Shown one piece after another: positions 1-8,198 of a stretch of 44,696 nt of DNA. The stretch is from positions 1 to 44,696 of the forward strand of contig CANNIZ010000038.1 of NCBI GenBank assembly GCA_947505245.1, written 5' to 3'. A program made the position numbers and the translations under genes. This stretch comes from Pseudomonadota bacterium (GTDB taxonomy: Bacteria > Myxococcota_A > UBA796 > GCA-2862545). The notes under the pieces were generated by a model. That model searched no databases and had not been told where the DNA came from. It saw only the letters and a list, made by a program, of their open reading frames with translations. Position 1 is the stretch's first letter, and the number at the start of each line of letters is the position of its first letter.

Positions 1-832
1 CGCGATGGGCGAGCAACGTGGCCGACCGCTCGACATGGACGTGGCATTTCTCGAGCAGGTGCTTGATCTCGTCGTCGCGCAGCTGCGTCTCGAACGCATC
101 AGCGAGCTTGGTCATGACGCCGAGCGCGATGTCCAACGCGGCCTGGGGCACCGCGACCGGTGCCAACACCGTGAACGCCTCTTCGGCCGCCTGGCCTTCG
201 CGCCGCATGCCGAGCAGGATCTGGGCACGCTTTGCACGAATCTCGGGCATGTCCTTGTTCTTCGACAATGCCTTGCCGAACGAGTCCGCCGCGCTGCCCG
301 GGAACCCCGCAGCCAGGTACTGCTGGCCGAGGCTCGCCCACGCGACGGGAGAGGGATCTTCCGTGTCTTCGACCCAGGCCTTCGCGTCTTCCATCGCCGA
401 TTGGGGATCACCGATGCTCGACAACAGCCAGATCCGCATCCCGCGGGCGGCATCCCCCTGCTTGTCTTCGTCGAATGCAGCCGCCGCCGTTGCAAGCTTG
501 AGCGCCAACAAGCGCCGCCCCTGGCGGGTCGCCTCGCCGGCCGTCCCCATGAAATTCAGGCGTGGATCGATCATCTGGCGCAGCTCGTCGTGGACCTGCA
601 CGTCTTCGTGCTGATCGAGCCCACAGCCCTGACAGACGCCTCGTTTGCGCTGCTCACCGCAGTTGATGCACCGCCCCACCCGCATCGGGAGCGCCGGGCA
701 TTGCCAGTCTTCCTCGGCGACCGAGGTGCCGCAGTCACGGCACTGGAACACGTCCACCGCGACAGTGCGGCGCATCGTGATCCATTTCAGGTTTTGCGAA
801 CTGCACTTTGGGCAGCGCGGCGGGTTGGCCAA
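1..832 (-). CDS. Zinc-ribbon and TPR-like protein, partial (C-terminus beyond window)
   Basis: This reading frame is open to the left edge, so only the first 277 codons are visible. The N-terminus carries several Cys pairs typical of stacked zinc ribbons: C7/C10, C31/C34 with C45, C55/C58 and C67/C70. The rest is helical and Ala-rich, with TPR-like helices around residues 145-215. I chose the TTG at 832 because GGAG lies 7 nt upstream and because the frame before the first ATG already contains the first CPKC pair. A start at that ATG (residue 20) would cut the first ribbon in half. It is divergent from the kinase at 917. The ribbons suggest nucleic-acid or protein binding, but the function is unknown. 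The gene is well supported; the role is not. Confidence 0.75.
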   Translation of the reverse strand, partial: MANPPRCPKCSSQNLKWITMRRTVAVDVFQCRDCGTSVAEEDWQCPALPMRVGRCINCGEQRKRGVCQGCGLDQHEDVQVHDELRQMIDPRLNFMGTAGEATRQGRRLLALKLATAAAAFDEDKQGDAARGMRIWLLSSIGDPQSAMEDAKAWVEDTEDPSPVAWASLGQQYLAAGFPGSAADSFGKALSKNKDMPEIRAKRAQILLGMRREGQAAEEAFTVLAPVAVPQAALDIALGVMTKLADAFETQLRDDEIKHLLEKCHVHVERSATLLAHR

Positions 833-851
833 TGCGAGACTCCAAGAACCC

Positions 852-898
852 GGGGACAGTGCCCAAGGGTAGTGTCATTATGAGTTGAGGGACAGACC
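852..898. repeat. REP-like intergenic fragment (two GGGACAG copies)
   Basis: Two copies of GGGACAG (853-859 and 889-895) lie about 30 nt apart between two divergent genes. Short GGGACAG/CTGTCCC motifs are common in REP-type intergenic repeats of deltaproteobacteria, which REP-associated transposases mobilise. No such transposase is in this window. The call rests on motif resemblance only. Confidence 0.25.
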
Positions 899-916
899 CT
901 GAATACACGGAGCACA

Positions 917-1933
917 ATGGTACCGGGAGATCGCCGTTACCGCCTGGGTCCCCTGTTGGGCCGGGGCGCGTCGGCGGAGGTGTATCGGGCGCGGCGGGGC
1001 GATCTCGGCATCGACGTCGCCGTCAAGGTGCTGCGCGCGGGGGTCTCTGGCGAAGCGTTGGCGCGGCTGAGGGACGAGGCGCGGATCCTCGCGCAGCTCG
1101 ATCACCCCGGAATCGTGCGGCTCGTCGACCTCGTCTCGCTCGAGGGGCGGCCCGCCCTCGTCACCGATCTTGTCGACGGACTCGATGCACACGCGATCGC
1201 CCCGCTGCCGCCACGCGCAGCCCTGGACGTCGTCGCCGCCGTCGCAGACGCGCTGCAACGGGCCCACCAACGCGGTCTTGTCCACCGCGACGTGAAGCCC
1301 ACCAACATCCGCGTGGGACGCTTCGGGCAGGTGCGGCTGCTCGACTTTGGCATCGCATGGGCGCGCGATCGGGAGGCGCGCACCGCGAGCGACGTGATCG
1401 TCGGATCCGCTCCGTACCTCGCACCCGAGCGGCTCGACGAGGGCACGCCCGGGCCGTCGTGCGACGTGTTCGCGCTCGGATGCCTGCTGTTCGAGCTGGT
1501 GACCGGGCGTTCGCTGTTCGAGGTGCGCTCGTACGCGCTCCACGCGGCGCGCCTGTCGGGCCAGGCGTGGGTCGACAGCCACGTCGAGAAGGCCTGCGCG
1601 CCCCTGTCGATCCCGATCCGCGCGCTGACGATGTCGACGCTCGCGTTTTCGCCGCAAGATCGACCGTCGGCTGGCCGGGTCGCCGAGCTCGCCGAAGGCA
1701 TGAACGCGAGCGGGGCCACGCTGCGCGCCTGGGCCCGGACGTTCCCATGGCCCGAACCGAGCGCCACGGGGCCTCTGTCCGGCCAGGTGCTCGTCGCGAC
1801 GCCGCTCGTCGACCTCACCCCCTCGATGGAGCCGACCCTCGAAGACGCGTCGCAGGTCGCCACCCATCTCCGCCTCGCACGGCCCGCGCCCGCCGCCCGA
1901 CTCGACGCCGAAGACACCCACTCGGACGACTGA
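917..1933 (+). CDS. Soluble Ser/Thr protein kinase
   Basis: This 338-aa Hanks-type kinase has a Gly-rich loop (GRGASAEVY, residues 15-23), the ATP-binding lysine K37 (AVKV), the catalytic loop HRDVKPTN (123-130) and the DFG motif (143-145). An APE-like motif (APER) follows the activation segment. The domain fills roughly residues 8-270. The C-terminal 65 residues are Pro/Ala-rich with no membrane segment, so it is probably cytoplasmic. All catalytic residues are present, so it should be active. It is divergent from the zinc-ribbon gene and convergent with a second kinase only 9 nt away. Substrates cannot be told from sequence. Confidence 0.9.
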   Translation: MVPGDRRYRLGPLLGRGASAEVYRARRGDLGIDVAVKVLRAGVSGEALARLRDEARILAQLDHPGIVRLVDLVSLEGRPALVTDLVDGLDAHAIAPLPPRAALDVVAAVADALQRAHQRGLVHRDVKPTNIRVGRFGQVRLLDFGIAWARDREARTASDVIVGSAPYLAPERLDEGTPGPSCDVFALGCLLFELVTGRSLFEVRSYALHAARLSGQAWVDSHVEKACAPLSIPIRALTMSTLAFSPQDRPSAGRVAELAEGMNASGATLRAWARTFPWPEPSATGPLSGQVLVATPLVDLTPSMEPTLEDASQVATHLRLARPAPAARLDAEDTHSDD

Positions 1934-1942
1934 GACGCGCGC

Positions 1943-3124
1943 CTACCGCGTCAACATCACGACGAGGAGCGTCACGGCCAACAGCAGCGCCGACGCGATC
2001 AACGACAGGAGGCCGCAGCCAGCGACGATCAGCCCCACGTTGACCCCGTGGTCCACCGGCGCTGCCGCGCGCCGCGCGCCCTCGCGAGGACGGTTCTCCG
2101 TGTCCGCTTCCGACAGGAGCGGCTTCGTCTTGCGCGCCGACGCCGGGGACGCGGCGAGCCCCGGTATGCCGGCCTGGATCTTCGTCACCTCTTCGGACGG
2201 GTAGCTGTTCAGCTGCGAGCGGCCGCGATCGAGCATCGCGAACACCTCGTTCGCCGTCTGAACGCGATCTTCCGGCTTCTTCGCCATGAGCTGCAGCACG
2301 CAACGCTCGAGCCAGGGCGGGGCGGTGTCCGGGTTGCGCTTGGAGGGCGCCTCCGGAACCGCGGTGACGGCCTTCTCGAGGATCTCGAACGGACGCCCGG
2401 TATAGGGTGCGTGACCGGTACACATCTCGTACATGATGACGCCGAGCGCGTACAGATCGCTGCGCGCGTCGAACGTGAACACCTGCACGTACTCGGGCGC
2501 CATGTACGTCGGGGTGCCCACGCGCACGCCGGCCTGCGTGAGGCGTCCGGCGTCGGTCGTGTCGCCGTCGTCTTCGCCGATGCGTGCGAGACCGAAGTCG
2601 AGCACCTTCACCACGTCCTGCTGGCCGTAACGATCGACCAACATCACGTTCTCAGGCTTGAGATCGCGATGGATGATCTTCTCCTGGTGCGCGGCCGCGA
2701 GGGCCTGCGCGATCTGCATCGCGATCACGGCCGTACGCACGGGCGGAAGCGGCGCCTCCTTCTGGATCAAGTCATCCAGCGACCGACCCTCACACAGCTC
2801 CATGACGAGGTACAAGCGGCCGTTGTGCTCGCCGTACTCGTACACCCGCACGCTGTTCGGGTGCTCGATGCGCGTGGTGGCGCGCATCTCGCGGTTGAAA
2901 CGCGCCTTGACCTCGGCGTTCTCGGTGAGCTCGTTGTGGAGCATCTTCACCGCGACCTTGCGGTCGAGGTCGATCTGGTGGGCGCGGTACACGAAGCCCA
3001 TTCCGCCGCTTCCGATGCGGCGTTCGAGCTGAAACCGCCGCGCGATCGTTTGACCGATCAGCGGATCTCGAATTGCGCTCGCGTCGTCGTGTTTCCCCAC
3101 GGCGCGCAGTCTAGCAGACCGCAC
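1943..3124 (-). CDS. Membrane-anchored Ser/Thr protein kinase
   Basis: This 393-aa Hanks-type kinase has the Gly loop GSGGMGFVY, AVKM lysine, HRDLKPEN catalytic loop, DFGLAR and a GTPTYMAPE activation-segment end. The GSGGMG loop is typical of PknB-like bacterial kinases. A linker follows the domain, then one strongly hydrophobic C-terminal segment (about residues 365-391) that ends the protein, so there is almost no extracytoplasmic domain. The start is uncertain: GTG at 3124 has a weak GGGAAC upstream, and another in-frame GTG lies 8 codons later. The gene follows the SCP2-like gene by 21 nt on the same strand and may be co-transcribed. It is convergent with the kinase at 917-1933. Confidence 0.9.
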   Translation of the reverse strand: MRSARLRAVGKHDDASAIRDPLIGQTIARRFQLERRIGSGGMGFVYRAHQIDLDRKVAVKMLHNELTENAEVKARFNREMRATTRIEHPNSVRVYEYGEHNGRLYLVMELCEGRSLDDLIQKEAPLPPVRTAVIAMQIAQALAAAHQEKIIHRDLKPENVMLVDRYGQQDVVKVLDFGLARIGEDDGDTTDAGRLTQAGVRVGTPTYMAPEYVQVFTFDARSDLYALGVIMYEMCTGHAPYTGRPFEILEKAVTAVPEAPSKRNPDTAPPWLERCVLQLMAKKPEDRVQTANEVFAMLDRGRSQLNSYPSEEVTKIQAGIPGLAASPASARKTKPLLSEADTENRPREGARRAAAPVDHGVNVGLIVAGCGLLSLIASALLLAVTLLVVMLTR

Positions 3125-3145
3125 GCCGTTCCCACGACGATGTCG

Positions 3146-3463
3146 TCAGCTCAGGATCTTCTGCAGGGACAACGCGAGGCCCACGTTCGTGACCTTCAGC
3201 TTGCCCTGCATGAACAACATCATGCCGGACGAAGGGTTGTCGAGCAGCAGCTCGAAGTCTTCCTTCTTGGAGGTCACGACGCAGCCGGCGTTATCGACGG
3301 GGCCGTCGATCACCTTGCCGCAATCGCCGGTGAGATCGACGGTCCACTTGCCGGCGCCCTCGATGTCGAACACGTAGATCGCGTTGATTTCCTTCGCAAG
3401 GCTCGGATTGTCCAAGACCTTCTTCGGGAGATAGTTCGAAAAGAAATCAGCAGTGTCGCCCAT
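3146..3463 (-). CDS. SCP2-like sterol/lipid-binding domain protein
   Basis: This 105-aa protein consists of a single SCP2-like fold. The pattern of an acidic beta hairpin (WTVDLTGDCGKV), a D/N-G segment and a C-terminal MLFMQGKLKVTNVGLALSL stretch is characteristic of the family, where the last helix lines a hydrophobic pocket. Family members bind lipids or acyl chains; the ligand here is unknown. GGAGGG sits 6 nt before the ATG, supporting the start. There is no signal peptide, so it is cytoplasmic. It lies between a PHP-domain gene (40 nt upstream) and a kinase gene (21 nt downstream), all on the minus strand. Confidence 0.8.
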   Translation of the reverse strand: MGDTADFFSNYLPKKVLDNPSLAKEINAIYVFDIEGAGKWTVDLTGDCGKVIDGPVDNAGCVVTSKKEDFELLLDNPSSGMMLFMQGKLKVTNVGLALSLQKILS

Positions 3464-3503
3464 GGTGTAGCCCTCCGGGCGTTCGAAGGTAGCAGAGGTC
3501 GGG

Positions 3504-4298
3504 TCAGTCGGCCAAGAGGTCGGCGAATGATGCGATGCTATCGCGCTCCACCGCGAACAAACCGGGATCGAGATCGTGCCAGCCGTGCCAGTCCGACCCG
3601 CCGGTGAGGAACAATCCGTGCCGACGAGCCGCGTCGCGGTACACGCGACGATCCCGCGACGTGAGCGACGGACGGATCCCCTCGACGCCCTGCAGCCCGA
3701 GCGCCACGAGCTGAGCGAGCCAACGATCGACCTGATCGCGGCCCGGGTGCGCCCACGACACGAGCCCCCCGCTCTGGCGCGCCGCGTCGATCACCTCGCC
3801 CGCGGTGACCGTGAACGGCGGCACGTTCCCGCAGCCGGTGCCGACGAACCGCGCGAACGCGTCGTGGATGTGTTTGGCCCTTCCCGCCGCGATGAGCGCC
3901 CGCGCGAGGTGGTGGCGGGTGAGCGCGCGCTGACCGCTGCGCGCGGACTCATCGGCCAACGGGAGACCCAGCTTGCCGGCCGCCGCGTCATACCGCTCGA
4001 CGCGCGCCTCCACCTGGCGCCGCGAGAACAGCGCAAAGTCCGACGGGACGGGCCCCGGAAAGTAGATCAGGAAGTGCAGCTCGGCGCCGTCATGCACGCC
4101 GCTCGCTTCGAGCGCCGCGATCACGCGGATGTCGCGGCCCTCCACGTTTCGTAGACCGGGTTCGAACGCGGGCACGATGTCGTGGTCGGTGATCGCGACC
4201 ACGTCGAGGCCGCCGCGCGCGCAGCGGCGGAGCACCTCGTCGGGCGGGTGTTCGCCGTCGGAGCGGTCGCTGTGCAGGTGGAGGTCGTATCGAATCAT
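3504..4298 (-). CDS. PHP-domain metal-dependent phosphoesterase
   Basis: This 264-aa protein begins with the PHP motif I (DLHLHSDRSDG), followed by ITDHD (motif II) and, near the end, a GGSDWHG motif supplying further metal ligands. This layout matches the TrpH/YciV family, whose members cleave phosphate from nucleotides or short oligonucleotides using a tri-metal site. The length is normal for the family. The ATG at 4298 is preceded by an AGGGAA-like site. It sits 39 nt after the DUF167 gene on the same strand. The exact substrate is not predictable. Confidence 0.85.
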   Translation of the reverse strand: MIRYDLHLHSDRSDGEHPPDEVLRRCARGGLDVVAITDHDIVPAFEPGLRNVEGRDIRVIAALEASGVHDGAELHFLIYFPGPVPSDFALFSRRQVEARVERYDAAAGKLGLPLADESARSGQRALTRHHLARALIAAGRAKHIHDAFARFVGTGCGNVPPFTVTAGEVIDAARQSGGLVSWAHPGRDQVDRWLAQLVALGLQGVEGIRPSLTSRDRRVYRDAARRHGLFLTGGSDWHGWHDLDPGLFAVERDSIASFADLLAD

Positions 4299-4337
4299 GT
4301 AGATTCCCTAACGGGAAAGGCTTCGCTCGGCTGCGCC

Positions 4338-4610
4338 TCAGCCCGCGAGCACGGCCTCGCGCACGAGTTCGTGGACGCGAGCCTCGGGAAGATCGACCTG
4401 CACGACCTTGTTCCGCCCACGCAGACCCTTCACGATCGTCACGTCAGACTGCGGGATGCCGAACACCTCGCGGGCGAGGAACCGCACCAGCCGCTCGTTC
4501 GCGGCGCCATCCACGGGCGGGGCATCGAGCTTGACCAGCAGCCCGCGCGCGTCTTCGGCGAGCCCGCAGCGACCGGCGTTCGGCTTCACGCGCAGCGAGA
4601 GGGTGGTCAC
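4338..4610 (-). CDS. DUF167 (YggU family) protein
   Basis: This 90-aa protein matches the YggU/DUF167 family: a KPNA segment near the start, then APPVDGAANERL and FLAREVFGIPQSDV, then a KGLRGRNK region. The family is small, widespread and of unknown function. The GTG start at 4610 overlaps the stop of the upstream 499-aa gene by 4 nt (GTGA), indicating coupled translation. A longer in-frame open stretch exists upstream but overlaps that gene in another frame and looks unlike the family, so I rejected it. Confidence 0.85.
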   Translation of the reverse strand: MTTLSLRVKPNAGRCGLAEDARGLLVKLDAPPVDGAANERLVRFLAREVFGIPQSDVTIVKGLRGRNKVVQVDLPEARVHELVREAVLAG

Positions 4611-6106
4611 CGCGTCCACACGGCGACGTCGGCGTACGGATCGGCCGCACGCACGCGGGAAACCAGCCCCCCGAGCGGGTCGGCGTCCTTGCGCGCTGCA
4701 TCGACCAGCGACGCGAGCGTGGCGATCGGTACCGTCGACGAGACGACGGCGAGGCCCTCTCCAACGGCATGCAAGCGATACGTCCCGTCCCCGGTCGCCC
4801 ACTCGGACTTGTCCGCGGCCGACAGCCCGATGCGCAGCGGGTCCAACTGGCCGTCCGACATGCGCACCGCGCTCACGACGGCGTGCTCGTCCACCCGGAA
4901 CTTCGCCCACGTGCCGTCGCGCCCGACGACGAAGTCCGTCTCGAGCGGCCACCGCGCAGGCGCGCGCGGAACCTGGACCGCGTGCACGAACAACCCGACG
5001 CCGATCGCAGCGATCACGGCCACCGCCGTCCACCAGCCGCGCGACGAAGGCGGCTCGGGAAGCGGAGCCGGGAGGTCTGGAACGCCCTGGACCTCGCCCC
5101 ACGACGCGAGCTTGACGTCGGCGATCGCGCGCTCGGCGAGCGGACCGATCAGCCCGTGCGGCGTCCAGCGGCCCGCGCCGGACAGCGTCGTCCCCCTCAG
5201 GTGCTCGCGCGCCGGCCGTCCGACCTCACACGCGACGACGATCAGCCGCCGGACCGCGTCCGGATCGGAGAAATCGATCAGAAGCAGGTCGTCCGCGACG
5301 GGAAAACACGGCACCGCCGACTCGCGCGCGACGAGGTCGCGGTGCACGCGCGCGTCGGGGTGGAAGTGCAGAGCGAGCACGCGCACGGACCCGTTCGGGC
5401 GCGCCCCCATGGCGGGCGGGACCAGATCACCGCGGCTGATGATCTCATTTTGAACGAGTCGATAGGCACGGTCGCAGCGGACACAAACGTGCAGGTGGTC
5501 GCGGTGGTGGCCGTCGGCGATCTCCAGGATCGGCGGGCACGGACCCGGCGACCACGCCGCGAGGCGGCTGATCACCCGATCGACGCGGGCGCCCGGCCAC
5601 TGGTCGAACGGCAAACCGTCCGTCGAGCCGAGGCGCCGCACGATCTCGCGAAGCGAGCCGCGAGCCGCTTCCAACGCGGTGCGGTCCACCTCGAGCAGGC
5701 GCTCCAGGCTCTCGAGCCGCCGCCCGTCGCCGTAGTGCTGGCGGAACACCGCGCCGATCAGCGGCGTGCAGGCGTGGTCGATCGCCCTGCGCCAGCGCGG
5801 CGACAGCGGCATCGCGGCGTCCTGCGGCCAGTGGTCCTGCGGCTCGCGACGCCGCGCGCGCGCGACGAAGCGCACGACGAGATCAGCCGCGCGGTCCTCC
5901 GCCTCACACAGCCCGACCTCAGCGGGCAGGTGCATGAGCACGTGGTCACGCGCGTCGCGCAACAGCCCCGGACGCACGCGGATGCCGCTGGTCAGGAGCG
6001 TCCAGGCGACGCGAACGGTCAGGGCCGGCCACGCGAGGTGGGCGACGTCGGGGGTCAGCGCGGGGGCCGACGAAATCGCGGTGAGCGCGGTCGCGGTGAG
6101 CGTCAT
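4607..6106 (-). CDS. Unknown membrane protein with anti-sigma-type zinc motif
   Basis: I do not recognise this 499-aa protein. Residues 204-211 read H-x3-C-x2-C (HLHVCVRC), the core of zinc-binding anti-sigma (ZAS) domains. One hydrophobic segment at about 358-376 (AVAVIAAIGVGLF) would place the last 120 residues outside the cytoplasm. A cytoplasmic zinc helical domain, one membrane span and an outer sensor domain is the usual layout of anti-sigma factors, but here about 200 residues precede the zinc motif, and no sigma gene is adjacent. The first part is Arg/Ala-rich and helical. The stop overlaps the DUF167 start by 4 nt. The start at 6106 lacks a clear ribosome site. Calling it an anti-sigma factor would be speculative. 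Confidence 0.6.
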   Translation of the reverse strand: MTLTATALTAISSAPALTPDVAHLAWPALTVRVAWTLLTSGIRVRPGLLRDARDHVLMHLPAEVGLCEAEDRAADLVVRFVARARRREPQDHWPQDAAMPLSPRWRRAIDHACTPLIGAVFRQHYGDGRRLESLERLLEVDRTALEAARGSLREIVRRLGSTDGLPFDQWPGARVDRVISRLAAWSPGPCPPILEIADGHHRDHLHVCVRCDRAYRLVQNEIISRGDLVPPAMGARPNGSVRVLALHFHPDARVHRDLVARESAVPCFPVADDLLLIDFSDPDAVRRLIVVACEVGRPAREHLRGTTLSGAGRWTPHGLIGPLAERAIADVKLASWGEVQGVPDLPAPLPEPPSSRGWWTAVAVIAAIGVGLFVHAVQVPRAPARWPLETDFVVGRDGTWAKFRVDEHAVVSAVRMSDGQLDPLRIGLSAADKSEWATGDGTYRLHAVGEGLAVVSSTVPIATLASLVDAARKDADPLGGLVSRVRAADPYADVAVWTR

Positions 6107-6238
6107 GATGCAAGCCCAAAGGGCGCGCAGCGAGCCGAAGGCGAGCGAAGGGACATGGGGGCCTGTCGGGGAGGAGCGGGGGCGGGCGGAGCGGGCGGGC
6201 CTTGATCGTAGCGCGCGTGGCCGCCCCAGAAAAGCGAG

Positions 6239-6262
6239 AACCCACGGACCGGGCCGTGGGTT
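6239..6262. terminator. Hairpin, terminator-like
   Basis: A perfect inverted repeat, with AACCCACGG on the left pairing with CCGTGGGTT on the right, encloses a short ACCGGG loop region. It is followed by a short T run on the plus strand, and a T-rich stretch lies 3' of it on the minus strand. It sits between minus-strand genes ending at 6339 and starting at 6106, so it most likely ends minus-strand transcripts coming from the right. Confidence 0.5.
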
Positions 6263-6313
6263 TCGTCATCTCGCCGGAATAAGCTCCCGTTTCACCGTCC
6301 AGAAATCCACTAC

Positions 6314-6333
6314 GCGCCGGTCTCTGCCGGCGC
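6314..6333 (-). terminator. GC-rich hairpin after the 56-aa gene
   Basis: GCGCCGG (6314-6320) pairs with CCGGCGC (6327-6333) across a 6-nt loop. It lies just 5 nt beyond the stop of the small gene at 6339 on the minus strand. There is no strong T tract, so it may stabilise the 3' end or work together with the hairpin at 6239-6262. Confidence 0.4.
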
Positions 6334-6338
6334 CCGAT

Positions 6339-6509
6339 TCAAGCAGCCTCAGCGGCGTGGTCGCTTCGACGAGCGACCGAGGCGTCCAGCAGGAGGTCGT
6401 TGATCGTCGCGGCGACCGCGACGCTCGCGAGCTCTTCGTCGCCGTAAGCCGCGAGGAACTCGTCGTAGAGCGTGGTGATCAGGTCGCCGAGCGTGGTGGT
6501 GTGGGTCAT
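6339..6509 (-). CDS. Small protein of unknown function (56 aa)
   Basis: The ATG at 6509 has GGAGG 5 nt upstream, which fixes the start; a longer in-frame open stretch to 6650 has no such site and was not used. The peptide is acidic and helical (LGDLITTLYDEFLAAYGDEELASVAVAATINDLLLD) and then turns basic. It has no membrane segment or signal peptide. A GC-rich hairpin follows the stop closely. I know of no function. The coding call rests on the ribosome site, the sensible composition and a clean, isolated context. Confidence 0.6.
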   Translation of the reverse strand: MTHTTTLGDLITTLYDEFLAAYGDEELASVAVAATINDLLLDASVARRSDHAAEAA

Positions 6510-6668
6510 TGGAACCTCCGAGCGTTTGTGTCTGGCGAGTTGCCTTGCAACCGGTGTGCCAAATGCTCGGTGCCCGAAATGGGCAGACCGCACGTGGCCT
6601 CGTACAAGGAGTACGCGCCAGCGCTGCGTCGGTTCGTCGGACGATGTCACAAAATGAAGACGACGCGC

Positions 6669-6896
6669 CTAACGAGTCTTTTCCTTGATCTCCTGCGCGT
6701 CGGGGATCTTCCCATCCAATTCCTTGGGCGGGGTCACGTCCGTGTCACGCTGGGCGTCTTTGAAGGCCTTCATGCCCTTCCCGAACTGCTGAAACACGTC
6801 CGGGAGCTTTCCGACCCCGAACAACATCATCACGATCACGAGGATCAGGATGAGTTCGGGCGCGCTGGGCATGTTGATCGCGTACAAGGGCTGCAC
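6669..6896 (-). CDS. tatA: Twin-arginine translocase subunit TatA/TatB-like
   Basis: This 75-aa protein has one N-terminal membrane segment (ELILILVIVMMLFG), the hinge GVGKLPD, an amphipathic helix (FQQFGKGMKAFKDA) and a short charged tail. That is the TatA/E layout and length; TatB is usually longer. TatA oligomers form the passage for folded proteins through the inner membrane. GTG at 6896 has GGAGG 4 nt upstream; an in-frame ATG 8 codons later is an alternative start. TatB and TatC are not in this window. It follows a small membrane-protein gene and mtnA on the same strand. Confidence 0.88.
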   Translation of the reverse strand: MQPLYAINMPSAPELILILVIVMMLFGVGKLPDVFQQFGKGMKAFKDAQRDTDVTPPKELDGKIPDAQEIKEKTR

Positions 6897-6952
6897 GTGG
6901 CCTCCGGGTGAAGTGGATCTAGCCGCTGGAACCCGAGGAGGCCATCACGCCC

Positions 6953-7093
6953 TCACTCCTTGTCGGTCGCGTCCACGATCCCGATCCAGACGAGGCCCGC
7001 CCCCGCCGCCACCAGGACGAGCACCAACACCATCAACACGGGCTCGACGAACCACATCCGCCCTTCGTAGCCGCGATTCCGACCCGCGGTCAA
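6953..7093 (-). CDS. Small single-span membrane protein (46 aa)
   Basis: A TTG at 7093 overlaps the mtnA stop by 4 nt (TTGA) and opens a 46-codon frame. The peptide has a short basic N-terminus (TAGRNRGYEGR), one long hydrophobic stretch (residues 18-40, rich in V/L/A/G) and a charged DATDKE tail. An internal ATG at codon 13, preceded by AAGGGCGG, is an alternative start that would leave 34 aa. The overlap with mtnA and the clean membrane segment support a real gene. Function is unknown. It lies 56 nt upstream of tatA on the same strand. Confidence 0.5.
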   Translation of the reverse strand: MTAGRNRGYEGRMWFVEPVLMVLVLVLVAAGAGLVWIGIVDATDKE

Positions 7094-8049
7094 CCAAACG
7101 GCGGCAACACCCGTCCGCGCTCGGACGCGTACACGGTGACGAGGTGGGCTGGCGTCACGTCAAACGCAGGGTTGAACACAGGAACTTCGGGCGCCCAACG
7201 AGCCGTGCCCCAGCCGAGGACCTCGGAAGGCGCTCGCTGTTCGATCGGAATCGCCCCGCCGTCGGGGCAGGTTGGATCCACCGACGACCACGGCATGGCG
7301 ACCACGAACGGGACGTGATGGGCCGCGCACGCGAGCGCCACCGCGTAGGTGCCGGTCTTGTTCGCGACGTCTCCGTTGCGGGCGACGCGATCGCACCCCA
7401 CGAGCGCCGCGGCGACCTGGCCCTGGGCCATCAGGATCGGCGCGGCAGCATCCGCGAGCAAGGTGCACGGGATCTGTTCCTGCACGAGCTCCCAGGTGGT
7501 GAGGCGGGCCCCCTGCAGCCAAGGACGCGTCTCGTCGACCCACACGTGAACGTCCCGACCGCGCGCGTGCAGCGTACGGACGATGCCGAGCGCCGTGCCC
7601 CAACCGCCGGTCGCGAGCGCGCCGGTGTTGCAGTGCGTGAGCACCTGGATGCGTCCCGTCGGCACCAGGCCCTCGACGTAGTCAGCCCCGCAGTCACCCA
7701 TCGCCTTGTTGATCGCGAGGTCTTCGTCGTGCAGTCGACGCGCCTCGTCCGCCCACTCCGACGTCGGCAGGCGCGCGAGGCGGTCCAGCGCCCAGCGCAG
7801 GTTGACCGCCGTAGGACGGCTCGCGAGCAGCGCCCGCGACGCCTGCTCGACGTCTTCCCCGCGCTTCGCGGCCAGGACGAGCCCCCAGGCGGCCGCGATG
7901 CCGATGGCCGGTGCGCCGCGCACCGCCATGCCGCGGATCGCCTCGACGACCGCCATGGAATCACTACACCGCAGATGCTCGACGGTGTGCGGGAGCAGGC
8001 GCTGGTCCAAGACCCAGAGCACCTCGCCATCCCACCGGAGCGCATTCAC
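7090..8049 (-). CDS. mtnA: S-methyl-5-thioribose-1-phosphate isomerase
   Basis: MtnA converts 5-methylthioribose 1-phosphate to the ribulose form in the methionine salvage pathway. The sequence shows the family's RGAPAIG segment near the N-terminus, the catalytic cysteine in THCNTGALATGG and the catalytic aspartate in GCDRVARNGD. About 319 aa is normal, although MtnA is often slightly longer. The start is chosen at GTG 8049 (GGAGG 8 nt upstream); TTG at 8052 is equally plausible, and the frame continues to a TTG at 8100 with no ribosome site. No other salvage genes (mtnB-D, mtnP) are nearby. Related eIF2B-like proteins share the fold, but the motifs favour MtnA. Confidence 0.92.
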   Translation of the reverse strand: MNALRWDGEVLWVLDQRLLPHTVEHLRCSDSMAVVEAIRGMAVRGAPAIGIAAAWGLVLAAKRGEDVEQASRALLASRPTAVNLRWALDRLARLPTSEWADEARRLHDEDLAINKAMGDCGADYVEGLVPTGRIQVLTHCNTGALATGGWGTALGIVRTLHARGRDVHVWVDETRPWLQGARLTTWELVQEQIPCTLLADAAAPILMAQGQVAAALVGCDRVARNGDVANKTGTYAVALACAAHHVPFVVAMPWSSVDPTCPDGGAIPIEQRAPSEVLGWGTARWAPEVPVFNPAFDVTPAHLVTVYASERGRVLPPFG

Positions 8050-8170
8050 CAAGAGAGCCTCCCCCGCCCGACCCCACCGCAAGAGATGGAGGAGACGCAA
8101 GAGAGATGCCGTGTGTGGTACCGGCGAAGGAGGCTATCTCGTGTAAACAGGGGCGATGCCCAACGACTTG

Positions 8171-8198
8171 ATTCTACACACGTTGGGGGTGGCTGCAA
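8171..8198 (-). promoter_or_regulatory. Candidate housekeeping promoter for mtnA
   Basis: On the minus strand, TTGCAG and TAGAAT are separated by 16 nt, resembling sigma-70 -35 and -10 boxes. Transcription would start near 8164 and run through mtnA, the small membrane gene and tatA. The -10 box is good, the -35 box moderate. Confidence 0.4.

Noticed and set aside
5..883. 292-codon plus-strand frame at the left edge
   Set aside because: The minus-strand frame encodes zinc ribbons and TPR-like helices with a good ribosome site; the plus-strand translation is Arg/His-rich with no recognisable domain.
6532..6550. Sigma-54-like GG...GC element
   Set aside because: The spacing between GG and GC is 11 rather than 10 nt, and no plus-strand gene lies downstream.
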